From Symbiodinium natans (lineage: Eukaryota; Sar; Dinophyceae; Suessiales; Symbiodiniaceae): 11,544 nt of DNA. Shown here piece after piece: positions 7,571 to 11,544 of the stretch. The notes under the pieces are model-generated. The model worked only from the letters and a program-made list of their open reading frames with translations, ran no database searches and was not told the DNA's origin. Position numbers and translations under genes: made by a program. Position 1 is the stretch's first letter; every line of letters begins with the position of its first letter. The DNA is taken from positions 647,501-659,044 of the forward strand of contig CAJNDS010002121.1 of NCBI GenBank assembly GCA_905221605.1, written 5' to 3'.

Positions 7571-7676
7571 CCCCTAAACCCCAAACCCTCAACCCTCAAC
7601 CCCTAAACCCTAAACCCTAAACCCTAAACCCTAAACCCTAAACCCTAAACCCTAAACCCTAAACCCTAAACCCTAA
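7571..7676 (-). repeat. CCCTAAA array with 10 exact units
   Basis: Decayed units (CCCCAAA, CCCTCAA) lead into ten exact CCCTAAA heptamers at 7601-7670 and a final CCCTAA. The exact part is again 70 bases, like those at 3973 and 4928. Confidence 0.97.
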
Positions 7677-8163
7677 CATTGGGCTGCCCGAGGCTCGCCC
7701 TGGACGGGTTCTGTCAGGGCTGTGGGGCCGTTTAGGGTTTGGGGATTTGGGCATCTCTGTAGATTCGTTCGGGTGACCCTCTCGGGGGATCATCTTGTCT
7801 AAGTTGCTTCACTCTCGGCTATAAAGCCTGAGCCTTAAACTTAAACTTGGTTGGTGTTGTACAATCCCCGATGCAGTCCATTTCAGCTCTAGGCAAATGG
7901 ATTTAAACCCTGGACCCTGAACCCTGAACCTAAACCCCGCCACCCTAAACCCCGAATCCGAGCCCCCACTTCCAAGGAACAAGGTTCTGTTTCTGGCGTG
8001 CCGCGATCGGCGGGGCGGCTCCAGTCACTGCACATGTGGCCCTGGTAGCCTGAGACGGGGGACTCCCTTCAACGTAACGCCCCCATAACCCCTCTTCTTT
8101 ACTCTACCTCTCAGCCCGAAAGCCTCAACCCTGGGCCCTAAACCCAAACCCTCAACCTCAAAC
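7677..8163. other. Unique island with scattered telomere-like motifs, no gene
   Basis: Mostly ordinary-complexity DNA, with isolated TTTAGGG (about 7731) and C-strand clusters at 7901-7950 and 8135-8166. The part at 7975-8110 is GC-rich and not repetitive, but I find no persuasive coding frame. Confidence 0.4.
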
Positions 8164-8273
8164 CCTAGCGTTCGGGTTTAGGGGTTTTGGGTTTTGGGTT
8201 TTGGGTCAGGGTTTAGGGTTTAGGGTTTAGGGTTTAGGGTTTCGAGTTTAGGGTTGAGGGTTTAGGGTTTAGG
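8164..8273 (+). repeat. TTTAGGG array with TTTTGGG variants
   Basis: Three consecutive TTTTGGG units (about 8177-8197) precede five TTTAGGG-type units and some decayed ones (TTCGAG, TTGAGGG). Confidence 0.9.
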
Positions 8274-8394
8274 GCCCTCAAAGCCCAGAAGCCCCCCCAC
8301 AGAGACAGAACCTCAACCCGAAGGCAGCTTCAGAGCTTCGGAAAGCGGCGGACCGGCAACGTGGGCCCGAAGCTCATTGGGATGTTCTTGTGGT

Positions 8395-8522
8395 TTGGGG
8401 TTTAGGGTTTAGGGTTTAGGGTTTCTCAGGGGTTGGGGTTCTTGGGTTTAAGGTTTTGGAGTTTGGGTTCTGTTTAGGGTTTTGGGGTTTGAGGTTCTTG
8501 GGGTTTAGGGTTTAGGGTTCTT
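8395..8522 (+). repeat. TTTAGGG array, partly decayed
   Basis: Begins with TTTGGGG and three TTTAGGG units, decays through TTGGGG, TTCTTGGG and TTTTGGAG forms, then recovers with two exact units at 8505-8518. It directly precedes the coding fragment at 8526. Confidence 0.88.
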
Positions 8523-8525
8523 AAG

Positions 8526-8898
8526 GCTTATCGCAACTTGACATCTCGCATTGTGGGCGACATGCAGGGTTCAGGACTACAGGGGTCAGAAGGTCCTCCC
8601 CGTCTCTGCCGTTCCTTATTGGTTGGATGGAGGGTACGCCGCCTCTGACACCAAGAAGGACAACGGGATTGACAGCCCGACGCCTTCGGAAGCGGAGGGC
8701 ATGAAGCAGGAACTGTTGATGCAACAGATGATGGACTGTCTGCCCCAGTCCTACCGCGGTACGCAGTTCTTCCTTGACAACATCGGCTCTTGCTCACCCG
8801 CGGTCTTGCGGGAAATCTTGCGGGACTTTCCCGAAGCCTCTAAGAATGCTATGAAAATGACAAAGGCAATCGCCAATGGTTTAGGTCTGAGGGCTTAG
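8526..8898 (+). pseudogene. Broken coding fragment between telomere-like repeats, product unknown
   Basis: From about 8560 a frame with convincing codon composition reads for roughly 105 residues, with KVLPVSAVPYWLDGGYAASD early and a predicted helical stretch around MKQELLMQQMMDCLPQSY. No ATG opens it: an in-frame TGA lies at 8539-8541 and the first Met is internal, at 8701. Just upstream another frame reads protein-like (AYRNLTSRIVGDM, 8526-8564), suggesting a frameshift or splice junction near 8565-8590. At the 3' end, sequence after about 8878 turns into GGTTTAGG...TTAGGG, and the TAG stop at 8896-8898 lies inside a telomere-like unit. Both ends are therefore joined to telomere-type repeat. 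I recognise no family. It could instead be an internal exon of a larger gene. Confidence 0.45.
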
Positions 8899-9329
8899 GG
8901 TTCAGGGTTTATTGTTCAGGCTCCGTCTTCATTGCAAAGCCGCATCATTCCCTCATTGTTTATGTCCAACATCCACAAGGGGTGGAGCCTGGCAAGTCTG
9001 ATATTTCTAACGCGTACTTGAACTGACCGCGGGCCAGCCCACATGCAACAGTGTAGTCAGGTGTCGCAGCTCAGGGCTCTGAATAGAGAACCTTTCAATC
9101 AAGTTATTCAGGTGCAAAAAACCGTGAGGCCAAAGGCTTTAACCTTTCCAACATATACCCGAGCCGGCAACCGGGGTTTGTGACCCCTAAGCCCGAAGCC
9201 CTAACCCTTTTCTTTGGCGTAGGCGTTCGAGGTGGGATGTTCCTAGACCGCCTAAACCCTAAAAGGCCAGGGCTGCAGCCTAGAGTCTCAAGACCTCGAC
9301 CAAACACCTGAGGCTGTGGAGGCTCAGGG
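8899..9329. other. Unique island, no gene called
   Basis: Ordinary-complexity sequence with only stray telomere-like motifs (8903-8912, 9250-9262 CCTAAACCCTAAAAGG). Minus-strand open frames across 9104-9460 run through degenerate repeat and look spurious. Confidence 0.4.
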
Positions 9330-9390
9330 CATTTAGGGTTAGGGTTTGGAGATAGGGTACTGGGGCTTAGGGTTTTGGGTTCTTGGGGTT
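9330..9390 (+). repeat. Decayed TTTAGGG tract
   Basis: TTTAGGG, TTAGGG, TTTGGAG, CTTAGGG, TTTTGGG and TTGGGG units follow each other with few exact copies. Confidence 0.7.
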
Positions 9391-9424
9391 TCAAGTCTTG
9401 CCGGATTTTGGACATTTGGGTTAA

Positions 9425-9479
9425 GCTCCATGTGAGGGAGAGAATGTAGGTGGGCTCCATGTGAGGGAGAGAATGTAGG
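9425..9479 (+). repeat. Tandem duplication of a 26-bp sequence, period 29
   Basis: Positions 9425-9450 and 9454-9479 are identical (GCTCCATGTGAGGGAGAGAA and the next six bases), separated by TGG. The perfect match implies a recent local duplication. No reading frame or regulatory role is apparent. Confidence 0.95.
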
Positions 9480-9647
9480 CTTCAAAGCAGGAGCCTCAAT
9501 ATTGCTCTGATGATCCCAAGCCATTCTAATTCAACAGGTTCGGCAATAGGATTCAGAGATGTTGGGCGCAAGGGCTCAGGTATCCATTGTCCATGTGCCT
9601 TTCGGATTTGCTAATGCAGTTGAGGGCCTCATCCATGTGGGAAGCTT

Positions 9648-9720
9648 AGGTAGCCTTTTATCTTTCTTGGGGTACAGTAGTACAACCGTACAACCCCTTT
9701 ATAGCTACAAAGGTTAACCT
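9648..9720. repeat. 73-bp imperfect hairpin element
   Basis: AGGTAGCCTTT at the left end pairs with AAAGGTTAACCT at the right end, and GGGGT...GTAC inside pairs imperfectly with GTACAACCCC. The middle is AT-rich with TTATAGCTAC. It could be a third small non-coding element; the arms are diverged. Confidence 0.4.
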
Positions 9721-9736
9721 TCAGAGTTCCCCCAGG

Positions 9737-9853
9737 ATGCTGGGCTGTTTTCTTGGCGCCCGCTTTCACAGCTCGCGCAGGTCTCGCGAGCGCCTGTGCT
9801 GCATGCTCACCGCGGCAGTTGTGCTACTTTTCCTGATGCCAAGCTGCAGCTAG
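9737..9853 (+). CDS. Possible 38-codon ORF with signal-peptide-like sequence
   Basis: An ATG at 9737 opens a short frame ending with TAG at 9851-9853. The N-terminal half is Arg-rich (residues 9-19). It is followed by a hydrophobic stretch MLTAAVVLLFLM and then PSCS, which together resemble a signal peptide or a single membrane anchor. The ATG follows a CCCCCCAG run by one base, which resembles a splice-acceptor context. It may be a first exon or a fragment of a lost secreted-protein gene. At this length a chance ORF is quite likely. Confidence 0.2.
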   Translation: MLGCFLGARFHSSRRSRERLCCMLTAAVVLLFLMPSCS

Positions 9854-9870
9854 CGGGCTGAAGCCACAAG

Positions 9871-9950
9871 TCACACACCCACCCACACAGCCACACACCC
9901 ACACACCCACACACCCACACACCCACCTACACACACACGCACACACACCC
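9871..9950. repeat. CA-rich microsatellite (CACACACC-type)
   Basis: The unit ACACACCC repeats about five times with point changes, flanked by CCCACC and a pure CA segment, then passes directly into CCCCTAAACCC. On the + strand it is almost entirely A and C, echoing the tract at 6218-6476. Confidence 0.93.
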
Positions 9951-10319
9951 CTAAACCCTGAGCCCTAAATACCAAAGAATTACATTCTGAAGTTGTAAGC
10001 CCTATGCATCATCTGACAGGGTTTAGGGACCGTGGAGGCTTACAAAACCTACATCCTAAACCCCCAGGCCGTCAGCTGTCAACTTCATTTCAAGAAGATT
10101 TTCAGACCTACCCCTTCTGAACCCCAAGTCCGAAACCCTTACGGTCTGTGCGCCGAGGATAGTCTTGCCACACATGTCGGAACCTCAGCGACGTTGAGAC
10201 AGCACCCGCACTCCTCTACTAGACCCTAATTATTCTAAATCCTAACTCCCCGGTGCAATGTGACTTGGTGAATTCGTTTGTCCTCTGGTGGTTGTATAGA
10301 TTTCTGGTGCCATGGTTGG
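9951..10319. other. Unique island, no gene called
   Basis: Contains scattered telomere-like scraps (9950-9968, 10018-10028) and otherwise ordinary sequence. A 65-codon frame at 10032-10229 passes through a decayed repeat motif and shows no recognisable feature. Confidence 0.4.
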
Positions 10320-10475
10320 AGGGCCAGGGGTTAGGTTTTCAGGGTTGTGGGGTTGTCTGAGAATTTACAGGTTCTGGGGTTCTGGGTTTGGGGTTGGCAT
10401 GTGTGCTTCAAAGTGCAAGGTTTTCGGGTTGTTTAGGGGTTTAGAGTTTGGGGTCTAGGGTCGAGAATTCAGGGC
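10320..10475 (+). repeat. Heavily decayed TTTAGGG tract
   Basis: GGGGTT, TTAGG, TTCAGGG, TTCTGGG, TTTGGGG and TTTAGGGG forms recur but few units are exact. The strand bias to G and T is clear. Confidence 0.65.
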
Positions 10476-10489
10476 TTCAGTTATGCAGC

Positions 10490-10514
10490 TCAGCAAACTC
10501 AGCAAACTCAGCAA
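10490..10514 (+). repeat. CAGCAAACT tandem triplication
   Basis: The 9-base unit CAGCAAACT occurs at 10491 and 10500, followed by a partial third copy that runs into CCCTAA. This is a small local slippage duplication. Confidence 0.85.
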
Positions 10515-10529
10515 CCCTAAGCCAAACTC

Positions 10530-10617
10530 CGAAACCCAAACACTCCAAACCCTGAACCACCCTAAACCAACGAAGCCCTAAACCCGAAACCCGAAACCCT
10601 AAACCCTAAACCCTAAA
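10530..10617 (-). repeat. CCCTAAA array, partly decayed, ending the mosaic
   Basis: Decayed C-strand units (CCAAACCCTGAACC, CCCTAAACCAA) improve toward three exact CCCTAAA units at the right end, after two CCCGAAA variants. AT-rich DNA begins directly after it. Confidence 0.85.
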
Positions 10618-10651
10618 CCTCTCTTTCATATATAATTTAAATGTTAAGGAG

Positions 10652-11280
10652 TTACTGGGCAAGGTCATTTTCTTACTGGGCAAGGTCATTTTTTTACTGG
10701 GCAAGGTCATTTTTTTACTGGGCAGGGTCGTTTCGTCCAAACAAACTAAACGACCTTGCCCAGTAAAAGAATGACCTTGCCCAGTAAAAAATGACCTTGC
10801 CCAGTAAAAAAATTTACTGGGCAAGGTCATTACTGGGCAAGGTCATTTTTTTATTGGGCAAGGTTATTTCTTTTTCTGGGCAAGGTCATTTTTTTTACTG
10901 GGCAAGGTCATTTTTTACTCGGCAAGGTCATTTTTTTTCTGGGCAAGGTCGTTTTTGTTACTGGGCAAGGTCATTTTTTTACTGGGCAAGGTCATTTTTT
11001 TTACTGGGCAAGGTCATTTTTTTACTGGGCAAGGTCATTTTTTTACTGGGCACGGTCATTTTTTTATTGGGCAAGGTTGTTTTTTTACTGGGCAAGGTCA
11101 TTTTTTTACTGGGCAAGGTCGCTTTTTTACTGGGCAAGGTCATTTCTCTACTGGGCAAAGGTCATTTTTTTTTTACTGGGCAAGGTCATTTTTTTTTCCT
11201 GGGCAAGGTCATTTTTTTTCCCTGGGCAAGGTCATTTTTTTATTGGGCAAGGTCATTTTTTTTACTGGGCAAGGTCGTTC
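10652..11280 (+). repeat. Minisatellite, 29 units of about 20-25 bp, three inverted
   Basis: The unit is CTGGGCAAGGTCATTT followed by a T-run of variable length and TA. I count four + units (10652-10733), three inverted units (10748-10812) and 22 + units (10813-11280). The GGGCAAGGTC core is nearly invariant and most change lies in T-run length. The + strand unit has no stop codon in any phase, so long frames such as 10791-11285 run through it, but variable unit length breaks phase and coding is very unlikely. Its composition and motif are unrelated to the telomere-like repeats, and AT-rich DNA flanks it. Confidence 0.97.
10734..10812 (-). repeat. Inverted segment within the minisatellite
   Basis: A 14-base spacer (10734-10747) and three reverse-oriented units lie here. 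The left junction forms an inverted repeat of 18 bases with one mismatch (10716-10733 with 10748-10765). The right junction forms a perfect 19-base inverted repeat (10790-10808 with 10813-10831) around AAAA. Both junctions could fold as hairpins. Confidence 0.9.
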
Positions 11281-11487
11281 CATAAGTGAAATATTTTCTT
11301 AATGTTGTGGGATTCTTTGGGTGGGTGGAGATTTTTCTGGAGTAATTTCTTGACTAGTGAATGCTTGGACTTGAGATGCTGAACCCTAAACCCTAAACCC
11401 TCAAGAAAAAATAAATAGAAATTGTATGTGGTATCATTCTGAATTTCCAAGTTATTTGTCTAAACAGCTGACAAGCTGAGTTTAAGC
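11281..11487. other. AT-rich flank with a short CCCTAAA block, no gene
   Basis: Low-GC sequence unlike the region to the left. It holds three C-strand telomere-like units at about 11383-11402, ending CCCTCAAG. A minus-strand frame (11262-11450) is AT-driven and not convincing. Confidence 0.6.
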
Positions 11488-11544
11488 TTAGACCTCGCCC
11501 TCCCCTCCTCCCTTCTCCCCGCCCTCCCCCTTCCCCCCCCTCCC
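11488..11544. repeat. Pyrimidine-rich tract at the right edge
   Basis: From about 11494 to the window end the + strand is nearly all C and T, with two isolated G. It may continue past the edge. Confidence 0.85.

Larger units (their letters stand above)
3460..10620. repeat. Mosaic of interstitial telomere-type repeats (TTTAGGG/CCCTAAA) and short unique islands
   Basis: Exact and decayed heptamer repeats recur throughout this 7-kb stretch and change strand many times; individual blocks are listed separately. Common variants are TTTAGGGG, TTTGGGG, TTTTGGG, TTTCGGG, CCCCTAAA and CCCTGAA. Between blocks lie islands of about 50-400 bases of ordinary complexity with no convincing gene. A true chromosome end would carry one orientation only, so this is interstitial or subtelomeric DNA assembled from telomere-like pieces. 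That interpretation is inference; the repeats themselves are plain. Confidence 0.9.

Noticed and set aside
10652-11280. AAGGTCA resembles nuclear-receptor half sites
   Set aside because: Nuclear receptors are animal proteins and nothing else here suggests an animal genome, so the match is taken as coincidence.
10652-11280. CRISPR-like array
   Set aside because: Units follow each other with only T-run spacers and no unique spacers; the context is eukaryotic and no cas genes are present.
10791-11285. Long + strand open frame with repeating LLGKVIF/YWARSFF residues
   Set aside because: All three phases are open only because the repeat unit has no stop codon. Unit lengths vary, so no phase is kept, and the minisatellite explains the pattern.
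1-11544. Dinoflagellate spliced-leader relic
   Set aside because: I looked for the conserved leader (ending TTTTGGCTCAAG) on both strands and saw no convincing copy; TTTTGGCTCAGG near 4467 is partial and lacks the preceding bases.

Overview
The window looks like nuclear DNA of a eukaryotic microbe, most likely a dinoflagellate (possibly of the Symbiodinium group). The reasons are a long intronless, GC-rich gene beside more than 7 kb of sequence soaked in TTTAGGG/CCCTAAA repeats. That is the Arabidopsis-type telomere unit, known from dinoflagellates but also from plants, many green algae and chromerids. No bacterial operon, Shine-Dalgarno pattern or bacterial mobile gene is visible. The organism call is inference.

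Layout. (1) Positions 1-2763 hold one convincing gene on the + strand, open through the left edge and so 5'-partial. Its middle reads as a divergent Tpt1/KptA RNA 2'-phosphotransferase-like domain, followed by a four-cysteine zinc ribbon and a basic C-terminus. Several residues expected at the active site are changed. (2) 2764-3459 is non-coding flank. (3) 3460-10620 is a patchwork of exact and decayed telomere-type repeats that switch strand many times, separated by short unrelated islands. Among the islands are a 131-bp inverted-repeat element with a possible 5-bp target duplication, two other hairpin elements, a 259-bp tract made only of A and C, a dispersed ~23-bp motif in three copies, a CA-rich microsatellite, a broken coding fragment (8526-8898) framed on both sides by telomere-like repeat, and a doubtful 38-codon ORF with a signal-peptide-like sequence. 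(4) 10652-11280 is a minisatellite of 29 units (core CTGGGCAAGGTCATTT), three of them inverted. (5) 11281-11544 is AT-rich flank ending in a pyrimidine-rich tract.

The region resembles subtelomeric or interstitial-telomeric DNA built by repeated breakage and repair. The genes form no evident pathway. The most unusual items are the altered KptA-like fusion gene, the mixed-orientation telomeric mosaic carrying trapped gene debris, and the partly inverted minisatellite. I see no convincing new multi-gene system.
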